Source: Flavobacteriales bacterium (GTDB taxonomy: Bacteria > Bacteroidota > Bacteroidia > DT-38). Taken from it: a DNA stretch of 46,559 nucleotides. The stretch is taken from contig JABSPQ010000006.1 of NCBI GenBank assembly GCA_013214205.1, positions 1 through 46,559 of the forward strand, written 5' to 3'. The notes beneath the pieces were generated by a model, which was not told the origin of the DNA, did not search any database, and saw nothing but the letters and a program-made list of their open reading frames with translations. Each line of letters begins with the position of its first letter. Within the stretch, counting starts at the first letter, position 1. Of the stretch, positions 1 through 10,500 are shown one piece after another. Both the position numbers and the translations under genes were made by a program.

Positions 1-105
1 ACTTATTACATTGTCTGTAATATCTAATAACCCTGTACACGTTACCTGAAAAGAACTGGCCATTAAGCCCTCCTGATAAATCTGCAATAAGTTTTCAACA
101 TCCAT
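1..105 (-). CDS. Partial CDS of unknown function, N-terminal 35 residues
   Basis: An open frame starts with ATG at position 105 on the minus strand and runs off the left edge without a stop. The visible 35 residues begin MDVENLLQIYQEGLM and contain one cysteine. No signal peptide or recognisable motif is present. The downstream gene is outside the window, so neither length nor family can be judged. The upstream 160 bases carry AT-rich repeats rather than another gene. The call rests only on an open frame with a normal start and plausible composition, so it may be spurious. Confidence 0.4.
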   Translation of the reverse strand, partial: MDVENLLQIYQEGLMASSFQVTCTGLLDITDNVIS

Positions 106-165
106 ATGTAAATTTATCATTTATAACTGCGTAACATGAGTAAATAAGTCCAAATTTCAAGTAGT

Positions 166-270
166 AAGTGTTAAGTTTTAAATGTTAAGTCCTCCGAATG
201 AGAAGAAGTTTTAAGTGTGAAATACAAAGTGTTAAGTCCTGCGGCTAAAACTACTCTTACTTAACATTTA
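166..270. repeat. AT-rich TTAAGT repeat cluster (left copy)
   Basis: This stretch is built from variants of TGTTAAGT and its complement. GTTAAGTCCT occurs at 184-193 and 231-240, and AAGTGTTAAGT at 166-176 and 228-238. AAATGTTAAGT (180-190) is the reverse complement of ACTTAACATTT (259-269), so the block can fold back on itself. The 18-mer AAGTTTTAAATGTTAAGT at 173-190 recurs exactly, inverted, at 1926-1943. It covers the end of the glutathione peroxidase gene and the gap after it. It could be a small non-autonomous intergenic repeat or could help terminate transcription. Confidence 0.6.
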
Positions 271-840
271 GTCTTTTTGTAAAACCAAATCCTTTAAATC
301 GCGCTCAACCAAATAGGGTTCAATACTGGAAACGAATCTCTTATGAGGAATCCCATCTCGACCAATTAAAAATTTGGTAAAGTTCCACTCTACTCTTTGA
401 TTGAAATGATTGTTTAGATAAACGAAGATTGGATGTGCATTTGGGCCGTTTACATCAATCTTTTCGCTGAGCTGAAAAGTAACCCCATGGTTTTCATTGT
501 AACATTTTTGTACAGTTGCGTTAGATTCTGGTTCTTGATTTCTAAACTGATCGCATGGAAAACCAAGCACCACCAATCCGTCTTTTCCGTATTTCTCCTG
601 TAGCTTTTGCAAGCCAGCCAACTGAGGAGTAAAGCCGCATTTGGAAGCTGTGTTTACAATTAATAAAACGTTGTCTTTGTAATTAGATATTTTAACAGGA
701 TATCCTTCGGGTGTATTAAAAACCAACTCGTTCCAAGGCGCAACATCTTGCTTCTCAAACTTCATTGTGCCATTAATAACTACTAACGTTAGCACTATTG
801 CAGCAAATATTATTAGAAGAATTATAACAGCTTGTTTCAT
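268..840 (-). CDS. Membrane-anchored glutathione peroxidase family protein
   Basis: The protein reduces hydroperoxides with a thiol donor; Cys-type bacterial members often use thioredoxin rather than glutathione. Catalytic motifs are NTASKCGFTPQ with the peroxidatic cysteine at about residue 68, FPCDQF with the catalytic glutamine near 98, and WNFTKFLI with Trp/Asn near 152-153. The residue at the active site is cysteine, not selenocysteine. At 190 aa it is longer than the usual 160 because a hydrophobic segment (residues 5-23) precedes the domain, which suggests an inner-membrane anchor or uncleaved signal with the enzyme in the periplasm. Only 2 bases separate it from the membrane-protein reading frame upstream, so the two are probably cotranscribed. 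Family assignment is firm; localisation is inferred. Confidence 0.93.
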   Translation of the reverse strand: MKQAVIILLIIFAAIVLTLVVINGTMKFEKQDVAPWNELVFNTPEGYPVKISNYKDNVLLIVNTASKCGFTPQLAGLQKLQEKYGKDGLVVLGFPCDQFRNQEPESNATVQKCYNENHGVTFQLSEKIDVNGPNAHPIFVYLNNHFNQRVEWNFTKFLIGRDGIPHKRFVSSIEPYLVERDLKDLVLQKD

Positions 841-842
841 GC

Positions 843-1484
843 TTATTTCTTGTTCGCTAGTGGGCCCTTGTCTATTAAATACGCACCTACGTCTCTAAAG
901 GATGCAATATTTAATGGAAACTCAAAGATAATGTGAAGCATCGCAAAACCATACAATACAAGGTAACCAATTTCATAATCGTATACAGAGAGCCCAACCA
1001 GCGATGCCCAAAGCAACACAATTAGTGCCAATTTGGGTTTAGAAATGGTTTTATGCCAACCGATTAACGAAGTTTTAGAAAACCAATTTAGATAGTGATA
1101 GGTGTAGCTGAACGCTATAAAAATCTGCAATTTAACCGCTCCGGCAGTAAGCGGAATGAATTGCGCGTTTTGCATCAAATCGAATTTATCACCGATGTAG
1201 GTTATAAATTGAAAATTGCGAACGGTAGACATTACCTCAACTGTTTGCGTTCCCAAATAATTGGTTGGATCGATAGGAAAAAAATATATTATAGCCGGAC
1301 AAACAATTAAAATTGCGATGGAAATCATCCCCAGTTTACTTTTCGATCTAATAGTGCCAGCTATCATAAAAACCATGGTAAACAGGTATACATGAACCAA
1401 GGTGGGCAGAAAAACACCAACCATCATATAAGAGAAAAGCACATAAGTGGTAATCAGTTTACTAAGCACCACACTCACAATCAA
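843..1484 (-). CDS. C-terminal part of a frameshifted polytopic membrane protein
   Basis: The frame encodes several hydrophobic segments plus loops such as YHYLNWFSKTS and GWHKTI, and looks like a conserved but uncharacterised membrane protein. The only available start is TTG at 1484, inside a hydrophobic stretch. The same frame is open further back to 1520, directly beside the end of the preceding ORF (1510-1869). Removing one T from the T5 run at 1512-1516 (minus strand) joins the two frames as IGLIYF-KKLSHLIL without disturbing the hydrophobic pattern, giving one protein of about 340 aa. I read this as the downstream part of one gene, not an independent gene. Function is not recognised. 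Confidence 0.6.
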   Translation of the reverse strand: MIVSVVLSKLITTYVLFSYMMVGVFLPTLVHVYLFTMVFMIAGTIRSKSKLGMISIAILIVCPAIIYFFPIDPTNYLGTQTVEVMSTVRNFQFITYIGDKFDLMQNAQFIPLTAGAVKLQIFIAFSYTYHYLNWFSKTSLIGWHKTISKPKLALIVLLWASLVGLSVYDYEIGYLVLYGFAMLHIIFEFPLNIASFRDVGAYLIDKGPLANKK

Positions 1485-1509
1485 GAATAAAATGAGGTGA
1501 GAAAGCTTC

Positions 1510-1869
1510 TTAAAAATAAATTAAGCCGATGGCAAAGAAAAACGTTGCTAGTAGAATAATGTCGGTGTAATCTCTCACAAAATTCATCATTTCAAAAACA
1601 ATCGGGATGGCTTTAATCTCGCTTAAAATGGGAATGAATAATATGGGTGGTAAGGCAATCAGTAAAGTGATGCTTGCTAAGTACCACATCCATTTTTTGT
1701 CTTTTATAAAATAATTCCGCTCGTTTAGCCAGTGAATTTCAGTGATGTAATGGATTGGCCCCAGAACAGCATAGGTAAGTAAAAACAAATGAAACGGAAA
1801 CACAAAAGCCACCAGCAAGGAGACTAGCATTAATCCGAGATTTAGAACTTCTACTCCTTTTGTGTTCAC
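1510..1869 (-). CDS. N-terminal part of a frameshifted polytopic membrane protein
   Basis: The frame begins with GTG at 1869 and gives 119 residues with about three membrane segments and the loop GPIHYITEIHWLNERNYF. His/Glu/Trp-rich loops of this type occur in uncharacterised bacterial membrane proteins. It stops at TAA immediately after a T5 run (1512-1516), ending in a hydrophobic segment. The continuing sequence is found one frame over in the ORF ending at 843. The join looks like a one-base insertion: a real mutation, a sequencing error, or much less likely programmed slippage. It is the first gene of the block that ends with the glutathione peroxidase. Confidence 0.6.
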   Translation of the reverse strand: MNTKGVEVLNLGLMLVSLLVAFVFPFHLFLLTYAVLGPIHYITEIHWLNERNYFIKDKKWMWYLASITLLIALPPILFIPILSEIKAIPIVFEMMNFVRDYTDIILLATFFFAIGLIYF

Positions 1870-1881
1870 TGTTTGATTTAA

Positions 1882-1959
1882 AAAAAGTGTGAAATCTTAA
1901 GGGTAAAGTTTTAAGTAAAAAAATCACTTAACATTTAAAACTTTACACTTAACACTTTT
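1882..1959. repeat. AT-rich inverted repeat (right copy, opposite to 166-270)
   Basis: Nested inverted repeats are visible. AAAGTTTTAA (1905-1914) pairs with TTAAAACTTT (1935-1944), and AAAAGTGT (1883-1890) pairs with ACACTTTT (1952-1959). The 18-mer ACTTAACATTTAAAACTT at 1926-1943 is the exact reverse complement of 173-190. The element lies between two divergent genes, upstream of both, so a simple terminator role is unlikely. Together with 166-270 it brackets the membrane-protein/peroxidase block in inverted orientation. Confidence 0.6.
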
Positions 1960-2106
1960 CTGATATAACATTTAAAACCTAAAATTAAATAATATCTCTC
2001 ATACTTTAGGAAGCCCTCCTCTTTTGGGTTACTTATTATATCAACAACAATTAACAAGCTAACTTGGTCAAACATAAGCCTATAAAAGAACCGAACCTCA
2101 ACCACA

Positions 2107-4374
2107 ATGGAAACATCAAAAACTTGGCTCAAGCGTTTATCAACGCTAATCATATTATCCTTTTTCTCCTTCTCAATAGTTAACGCACAAACCAACACTT
2201 ATGCAGCCGTAACAGGCATATCTGGTAACGTAATAACATTAACAGTTGGTCATACTGGCGCTTTTGTAGTTGGCGAACAAGCCCTAATCATACAAATGAA
2301 AGGAGCTACCATTACCGAAACCAACGACGCATCTTACGGTACAATTACCTCCACCAATGGCGCTGGTAGCTATTGCTTTCTTTCAGTTACTGCGGTTAGC
2401 GCTAATTCGGTAACAGTAGATTTAAATGTAAGTGGGTTTGATGTAAACTCTAACGTTCAATTAATTTCTATAGCTCCCGATGATGGCTCTGGCAACTTTA
2501 CCGAAAACGGTGGCAACGAACCACCTAAATGGAATGGCTTTACGGGCGGTGTATATGTTATGAGTGTATGCGGAACCTATACACTAAATGCAAGCCTTTT
2601 AAGTAATGGTGGTGGTTTTAGAGGTGGACTCCCTAGTCTTTCTGTTAACTATTATGGAAGTATCGCTGAACAATGGGTAGCCAACGATCTTGAAGATTAC
2701 GACGTTGGAGCATTTAAGGGTGAAGGTGTTGCGAGTACATTTTGTAACGAGGGTGAACTTGGTGAAGGTGTTGCTGTTCCAAGACCAAGTTATAGTAATG
2801 TAGGATATTCATCTGGTGGATGGGCATTCCATTACAAGGACGGTAAAAGTACTGGCTTACCGGGAGACCTTTGCAATGTAAACGATGTAGGTACAGGAGC
2901 CCTTGCCAATGGCGGTGGCGGTGGCGGAGTAGTTAACGGCGGCGGTGGCGGCGGCGGAAACGGTGGCATTGGCGGACTAGGTGGGTGCGGTTGGGCTGCC
3001 AATTACGATCCACAATGCGCCATGGGTAGTGCCTGCGGAACATGTGTTAAAGAAGATCCTCAAGGCAAAGGCGGACTTCCAATTTCTACTACAGGCAATC
3101 AACTCTTTCTGGGAGGAGGTGGTGGTGGCGGTGGAACATCCACTTCCATAATGCCCGCTGATGGTCATGCTTATCACCATTCGCAAGGTGTTGGTGGTGG
3201 AGTAATTTACATTATTAGAGCCACTACAGTTGAAGGTAATGGTTATTCTATTGAAGCAAACGGAGAAGACAATTGGCCTAGAACCGATTGGCAAGGCAAT
3301 GGCGGTGGTGGAGCTGGCGGCAGTATTTATATAGATGCCCCTACAGCCAACAGTTTAAACTTATCTGCTAAAGGCGGATACGGTGGCGATGTAGAATTAA
3401 ACTCATATAACTGTTATTATCTTGATGGAGAAACTGGTCCTGGTGGAGGTGGTGGCGGAGGTGTTATTATTTCCCCTGCGAGCGGAACAACCAACGTTAC
3501 TGGTGGAGAATCAGGTGTGTATTGGGACGATATTACTTACGGATCTAAAGAAGATGGAACCAATTGGTGTGCAGAAGCTGGAAGTGATGGTGTAGTTATC
3601 ACCTCAAGCCCTTTCGAGGTAAAATGTTCAATATCCGAATTAAAAGAACTTAGTTGCGGAATCGGGTGTGGCACAGATAGAGCGGCTGGTCAGGATGGTG
3701 CCGATTTACAAGTACAGGTAATGCTGCCGCCTTGTTCAACTGCCGAACCGTTAACCGTAAATTGGTCAACAGGCTCAATGTCAAGCGGATTAATGCATGG
3801 TAGCACAGCAGATGAAAACAACTTATGCGCAGGAAATTACACCGTTACTGTTACCGATTTTAATGGTGTTTCAAACGTTTGTTCGTTCGAAGTAACTCCT
3901 ACGGAAATAGATACTGCTGTGTCTGTTGATGGAATAATACTCACCGCAAACGAATCAGGTGCAACCTATCAATGGTTAGATTGTAATGATAACGACTCCG
4001 AAATTGCCAGTGCAAACTCTCAAACTTATTTGCCAACAGCCAACGGAAACTATGCTGTAGAAATTACCAAAAATGGATGTGCAGATACTTCTGGTTGTCA
4101 TTATGTATTATCGGTAGGAGTTACAAGCAAAGTTGCTTCCAATAATCTTTTAATCTACCCCAACCCTACTAATGGTGATTTTACAGTAGATTTTGGAGCA
4201 ATTCAAAATGAAACTACCATCGTTGTAACAGATATGTTGGGCAAAAAGATTTCTGAGTCTACGCATCAAAATGTCGACAGCGCTCAATTGAATATTGAAG
4301 GAGCAAGTGGGACCTATTTTATCTCCATCCGCTCGAATAAATCAATGACAACACAACGCATTATAAAGAAATAA
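2107..4374 (+). CDS. Secreted glycine-rich T9SS cargo protein, paralog 1 (755 aa)
   Basis: This is a probable surface-exposed or released protein and the shortest member of the four-paralog family in this window. A signal peptide of about 27 residues ends VNAQTNTYA. Residues about 28-500 form the family module, with hexaglycine-type runs, FKGEGVASTFC, a cysteine-rich CAMGSACGTCVKE segment and GGGGAGGSIYID. Residues about 505-600 are one SprB-like repeat (NWSTG, GNYTVTVTD). An Ig-like segment with YQWLDCND follows. The last 75 or so residues are a T9SS type A sorting domain (IYPNPTNGDFTVDFG, ending IIKK). It lacks the long SprB array of its larger neighbours and may represent the minimal architecture. 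Adhesive or matrix roles are inferred; nothing indicates an enzyme. Confidence 0.85.
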   Translation: METSKTWLKRLSTLIILSFFSFSIVNAQTNTYAAVTGISGNVITLTVGHTGAFVVGEQALIIQMKGATITETNDASYGTITSTNGAGSYCFLSVTAVSANSVTVDLNVSGFDVNSNVQLISIAPDDGSGNFTENGGNEPPKWNGFTGGVYVMSVCGTYTLNASLLSNGGGFRGGLPSLSVNYYGSIAEQWVANDLEDYDVGAFKGEGVASTFCNEGELGEGVAVPRPSYSNVGYSSGGWAFHYKDGKSTGLPGDLCNVNDVGTGALANGGGGGGVVNGGGGGGGNGGIGGLGGCGWAANYDPQCAMGSACGTCVKEDPQGKGGLPISTTGNQLFLGGGGGGGGTSTSIMPADGHAYHHSQGVGGGVIYIIRATTVEGNGYSIEANGEDNWPRTDWQGNGGGGAGGSIYIDAPTANSLNLSAKGGYGGDVELNSYNCYYLDGETGPGGGGGGGVIISPASGTTNVTGGESGVYWDDITYGSKEDGTNWCAEAGSDGVVITSSPFEVKCSISELKELSCGIGCGTDRAAGQDGADLQVQVMLPPCSTAEPLTVNWSTGSMSSGLMHGSTADENNLCAGNYTVTVTDFNGVSNVCSFEVTPTEIDTAVSVDGIILTANESGATYQWLDCNDNDSEIASANSQTYLPTANGNYAVEITKNGCADTSGCHYVLSVGVTSKVASNNLLIYPNPTNGDFTVDFGAIQNETTIVVTDMLGKKISESTHQNVDSAQLNIEGASGTYFISIRSNKSMTTQRIIKK

Positions 4375-4532
4375 TTAAATCCATCATTATAACTGAAAAT
4401 CATTGTGTTACAAACTTATTTGTTACATTTACAGCCCTGTTAAAATTGTACTAAGGTGCAGGCTAGGTACATATAACAGGCATAAACGAACAAAAGACAT
4501 TTAGCTACTATTCAAATCAAACTACCGTTATT

Positions 4533-7500
4533 ATGAGACTAATTTATACTCCCATTATGCGCGTTTTATCAATTGCATTGGCATTGATAATTACTGTTAC
4601 AACAGTAAACGCACAAACCAATACTTACGCTTCTGTTCAAGTAATTGCAAGTACTGTTGTTACTTTAAGAGCAAGCCATTCGGGAGTTTTTGAGGTAGGC
4701 GAACAAGCCTTAATCATTCAAATGAAAGGCGCACTAATTAATGAAAAGAACGACGCAACCTACGGAGTTGTTGTAGACGATGGCGGTGCTGGGCAATTCG
4801 AATTTGCAACGGTACTAGCAGTAAACGGCGATGACATAACATTAGATCTCAATGTAGATAAGTTCAGCGTAAACGGCTATGTTCAACTAATTTCCATTGC
4901 AGCAGATGATGGTGCTGGTAACTACCAAGAAGATGGTTCTGGTTTTCCTCCTCCATGGAATGGCTATACAGGCGGTGTGTATGCCATGAGCGTGTGTAGC
5001 ACATTCGAATTAACAGGAGATTTAGGGATTCCAACGGGATTAACTGACACCGATAACTATGGTGGAGGATTTCGTGGTGGCCTTTCAAACGGTCTTGGAG
5101 ATTTTTATGGTTCTTTGGCTCAGCAATGGGTAGCAAACGATGTAAACGATTTTGAATTTGGTGCTTTTAAAGGCGAAGGTGTCGCAAGTACCTATTGCGA
5201 TCAAGCAGATTTGGGTGAAGGTGCGGCACTTGATATATTAACAGGTACATCATCAGGTGGTTGGGCATATAATTATTTGGATATTGTTGGAAACGGTAAT
5301 CCTGGTCAGCTTTGCAGTGTGCACGATATCGGTTCGGGAGCCATAGCCAATGGTGGTGGTTCGGGAACAATGGTAGATGGCGGCGGCGGCGGTGGCGGCA
5401 ATGGAGGCTCAGGTGGTGGCGGTGGTTGTGGCTGGGCAATCAATTTTGATGATGCTTGTGGTATGGGCAAGGCCTGTAATGGTTGTACGAAAGAAATGGT
5501 TAGAGGTGTTGGTGGATATGGAACACCTGCAACTCCAACGCTAGTTAAACTCGGTGGTGGCGGTGGTGCTGGCTGGACTGATCAAGCAGTTGATGCTGAT
5601 ATGGGAGGAGCTGCCTACTTTGGAGGCCAAGGATATGCAGGGGGGATTGCTGTTGTAATTAGTGCTGCAAATGTGGTAGGAAATGGAAACACAATTTATG
5701 CAGATGGACAGGGTGCATATGTTGAAGCAAACTGGCAAGCCAATGGTGGTGGTGGTGCAGGTGGCACCATATTAATTGATGCACTTACTGCAACAAATAT
5801 CAATTTGTCTGCCGTGGGAGGAGAAGGTGGTTCTGTTTTCTTTAATGAATATGGTTGCTTAAAGGAAAATGGCGAACTAGGTCCCGGGGGAGGTGGCGGT
5901 GGTGGTGTTGTTATGGCACCTGCTGGCGCAACTACAAACGTTTCAGGCGGAATTGCTGGTGTATATTACGATTTAGGAGCTGATCCCAAATATGGAAGTA
6001 AAGCCAATGGAACCAACTGGTGTGCAACGGATGGTGCCGATGGCATAATTTCAACTACTCCAGCAGTACTGGTGCAATGCGTAATTAGCGAAACCAAAGC
6101 TGCTGATTGTACCGTTGGTTGCGGAACTGGCGGCGCAGCAGGACAAGCTGGCGCAGATTTGGAAGTTCAAGCAGTTCTGCGAGCATGTTCCACTGCCGAA
6201 CCATTAACTGTAAATTGGTCTACCGGAACTTCTAGTACTGGTATTGCTAACGGAGCAACCACGGCAGACTACAATTTGTGTATTGGAAGCTATACCGTTA
6301 CCATTTCCGATGCAAACGGAGCTACAAACACATGCGAATTTGAAGTATTAACTCCCAACCAAATATTCGCAACAATTGTTGATGTGATAGAACCAACATG
6401 TAATGGAGATGTCAATGGCGAATTACTTGCCTCCGCTACTGGAGGAACCAGACCATTTACATGGAATTGGGGAACTGGAGCAACAACAGATAGCAGCTAC
6501 AAAAACATACCAACAGGTACTTACACGGTTACAGTTATCGACAGTAAAAATTGTACAAATACACAAGAAGTAACTGTAACCGAGCCAACTACTGTAACCA
6601 TTGTAGAAGACAGCTATGACGATGAAACTTGCATTGATTTTTGCGACGGTTTCATTAACCTTACTGGGTCGGGCGGTACTTATTTAGATATAGTTACGCC
6701 AATTACATATACTTATACTGGTAGCGAAGGCTTTGATATTATTGGTACCGACGCAATGAATGGTTTTGACGGAATCAGTGAGTTTGATATAGCTGTTACC
6801 GGCATGACTGTAACTAATGTAGGCCTTACAACATTAACACAGGTTTGTGTGGATTTAAACATGGCAAAATCTGAAGGAGTAGACATGTACTTAATAGCTC
6901 CAAATGGAGATGAATTAGGTTTATTTTTGGCCCCAGGCGGTGCTATGAACCAAGTATTCGACCACGTTTGTTTTGATGTAGGTGCAAGTAATATTTCAAA
7001 TAGCAATTCTCCGTTTTCGGGAAGTTGGTCGGCGGAAGAATTTGATTTTGACGACGCAGCCAATCCAATAATTGGTGCGCCAACCAATGGTGCTTGGACA
7101 CTTTGGTTTGATAATGGTGAAAGGAATGCCGCTACCTTAGATGGCTGGAGTATGACTTTTAATGATGTAATACCTGCCCCTACAGAGCCTGCTTTTGTTT
7201 GGGATGGCCCAGCTCCAATAGCTGGTTCTACGTCTGATGACATTTCTAACTTATGTGACGATACCTATACAGTTACAGCAACAGATGATTTAGGTTGTTC
7301 TGCAACTTTCGAAAGGGAGATTCTTATGTTACCAGATGTATATTCAGATATTAGGCAAGCTGCAAATCAATGTTTTTATGCTGGTACCAATAGTTTCAAC
7401 TTTTTTAGTGATGGCCTTAGTTCTGGTGCAGGATATTCTTTTTTATGGGAATTTGGAGGTGGAACCGGTGGTACCGTTACAGATGAAAACCCAACAGGAA

Positions 7501-10500
7501 TTTCTTATGCAGCTTGTGGAGATTACGAGATTGTATTAATGGTAACTGATAACAACACAGGTTGTAGTGTAACCGATACCATGCAATTTAATGTGAGTTG
7601 TGATATAACAGCAGTGCTAACACCTACGAATCCATTGTGCTTTGAACAATGTGATGGTTCAATTGATATGACAGTTAGCGGTGGAGCAACCCCTGGTTTA
7701 TATATATATCAATGGTCTGGCCCATCTGGATATTCAAGTATGACAGAGAACCCAACTGGGCTGTGCGATGGCACCTATGATGTTACCATTATCGACGCAG
7801 TATTTTGTATGGCGGTAGATCAAATTATTTTAACAAACCCAGCTGAACTTACAGTGGCAATGTCGGGCAACAACCCAACTTGCTTCTCCAATGTGGGCGA
7901 AGATGCAACAGCTACAGTAAGTGGAGGAACAGCTTCCTACTCTTACATTTGGATCGATGGACAAACAAATTCAACTGCTTCTAACCTAACAGATGGAACA
8001 TACACGGTAACTGTTACCGATGCAAACGGATGCACCGTAACTGGAGAGCAGGTAATCTCGGTTCCGTTAGAAGTTCTTGTAGCTACTGGTTCAACAAACT
8101 CCATATGTAACACTTCAAATGGTGTTGCAAGTGTAACTTCAGTAACCAATGCAGTTGGAGGATACACCGTATTGTGGGATGCCAACGCTGGAAACCAATC
8201 CACCGACAATGCAACTGGCTTGGCAGCCGGAACCTATCAGGTAACCGCTACAGATGGCAATTCTTGCACGGCAACTGGATTAACTTCAATAAGCGATAAT
8301 TCTACTTTAGCACTCGTAATCAATAATCCAATCGACGAAACTTGTTTAGCGTTAGGCAATGGAGGTTTCGACGTAACACCTAGTGGTGGAAACGTAGATT
8401 ATTCAATCTACATAAACGACGTTTTCTATAGTTCTGCAAATTCTACTGCAACTTTGGCTGTTTTCGCATTAAGCGCAGGGCTTCACACGGTAAAACTAGA
8501 AGACAATATTTCGGGCTGTGTCTTTACCGGCTCTCAAACTATTGGATCGGGTACCTCAGTAACTGCAGCTGCTAATACTGTAACCAACCCATTCTGCCCT
8601 GCTCCTTGTACAGAAGGTGAGGCCACTGTATCCGCTGACATCAACGGGCCATGGACATATATTTGGGACGATCCAGCAGCACAAACCACCCAAAACGCAA
8701 CAGCATTAGTTGAAGGCACCTATTGTGCAACAATAACAGACGCCTACGGATGTACAGCATCGGATTGTACAACACCTGTGGCAAATCCACTTATGGTATT
8801 TACAACATCCTCAACCAATGTTTCTTGTAATGGAGGTAACGATGGGTCGGTTGGCATTACATACATCTTTGGTGGAAACCCTGCCCCACCAGCATGGACT
8901 TATGATTGGAGTTCTGTTTCAGTTACAGGATTTGGAGCAACTGGACTATCTGCTAACGAATACACCGTAACCGTTACAGATGCATTAGGAGTTACTGTTT
9001 CGTATACCATGACAGTAACTGAACCACCCAGTGTAACAGCAACTATCTCCGACTTTTCAGACCCATTATGTAATGGATCTGCCGATGGCGACATAACGGT
9101 AACTTTTGGTGGCGGTACAGCTAATTACGATATAGCATGGGCAACTGGTGTTAATGCCAACCTTGCAGCAGGCTCAATCACCGAATCTAATTTATCAAAT
9201 GGCAACCACTGCGTAACTGTAACCGATGCAAATGCCTGTAGCGCCACAACTTGCCAAGTACTAACACAACCAAACGAACTTACAGCGGTTATTGCTCCTC
9301 TTTCAGATCCACTTTGTTTTGGTTCTAATGAAGGTACAGCAATGGTTACCATTGGTGGAGGCACATTAAACTACAATTTAGATTGGAATCAAGATGGTTC
9401 TGGCAACGACCAATTTAGTTATTCCACCACAACAAATACTGCAACCGATTTAGTTGCTGGTGCAATTGAAATCACAGTAACAGATGCCAATAATTGTATG
9501 GCCATTGCAACCAATACATTGGTAGATCCAAACAATCTCGATGTTGTAATTACCAACACCAACGATCCATCATGTAATGGAGTTTGCGACGGAGATGCAG
9601 AAGTAACTTTAGTTGGCGGCACAGCACCGTACGATTTTAATTGGGACGACGGTGGTGCAAATGATGTATTCAATATATTCACTACATCCAACACAGCATT
9701 CAGTTTATGTGGAGCCACGCTATACACGGCATCAGTTACCGATAACAATGGATGTGTAGCATTTACTTCGGTTACATTAACAGAACCTAACATGGTTGCT
9801 GTTGATGTAACAGGAAACAATACTGTTTGTAATGGCGATGTTAATGGTGACGCAACTGCTACACCAACTGGAGGGACAACAGTTTACACTTATTTATGGG
9901 ACGATTTATCTACCAATTCAACCATTTCCTCTTTAACAATAGGAACATACACTGTAACAGTTACAGATGGCAACGGATGTACTGCCGAAGATGAGGTTAC
10001 ACTAACCGAACCACTTGCAATCGTGGTAAGTTTAGGCTCTACCAACTCAACATGTTTGCAATCCGATGGAACCGCATTTATTACTTCCGTAGTCAATACG
10101 GTATCAACCTACACCACTCTATGGGATGATATGGTAACTACTGGCGATACATATGCAGGAATTCCATCAGGTTTTTACAGCGTAACGGTTACCGACATAA
10201 ATGGATGTAGCGCGAGTGCAGGAGCTGCAGTAAGCGACAATGCTGGCCCAATGTTGACTTTAAGCAATGTAATAGATGCAAGCTGTTCTGGCGCTTGCGA
10301 TGGCTCGGTTGATATTGTTATAAACGATGGCAGTCCTGTTTATCAAATTAGTGTTACACCTCCTCCATGTGGCACTACCAATCCAATTTTTATAGGCATT
10401 AATTCAGGAGAAAATTTAACAATTAGCGGATTGGCCGAGGGAACACATTCAATTACTATTGTAGATGCAACTGGTTGTATGGTTTCAGGCAACACTACCA

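Noticed and set aside
1935-2198. Minus-strand frame over the start of paralog 1
   Set aside because: It overlaps a clear signal peptide coding region and the AT-rich repeat; its sequence looks like no protein family.
2920-3470. Glycine runs considered as collagen-like repeats
   Set aside because: Gly residues are in clusters, not in G-x-y triplets, and proline is scarce.
6370-10500. Regularly spaced repeats considered as a CRISPR array or DNA satellite
   Set aside because: The period is about 240 bases and reflects protein SprB repeats with diverged codons; there are no short identical repeats with unique spacers.
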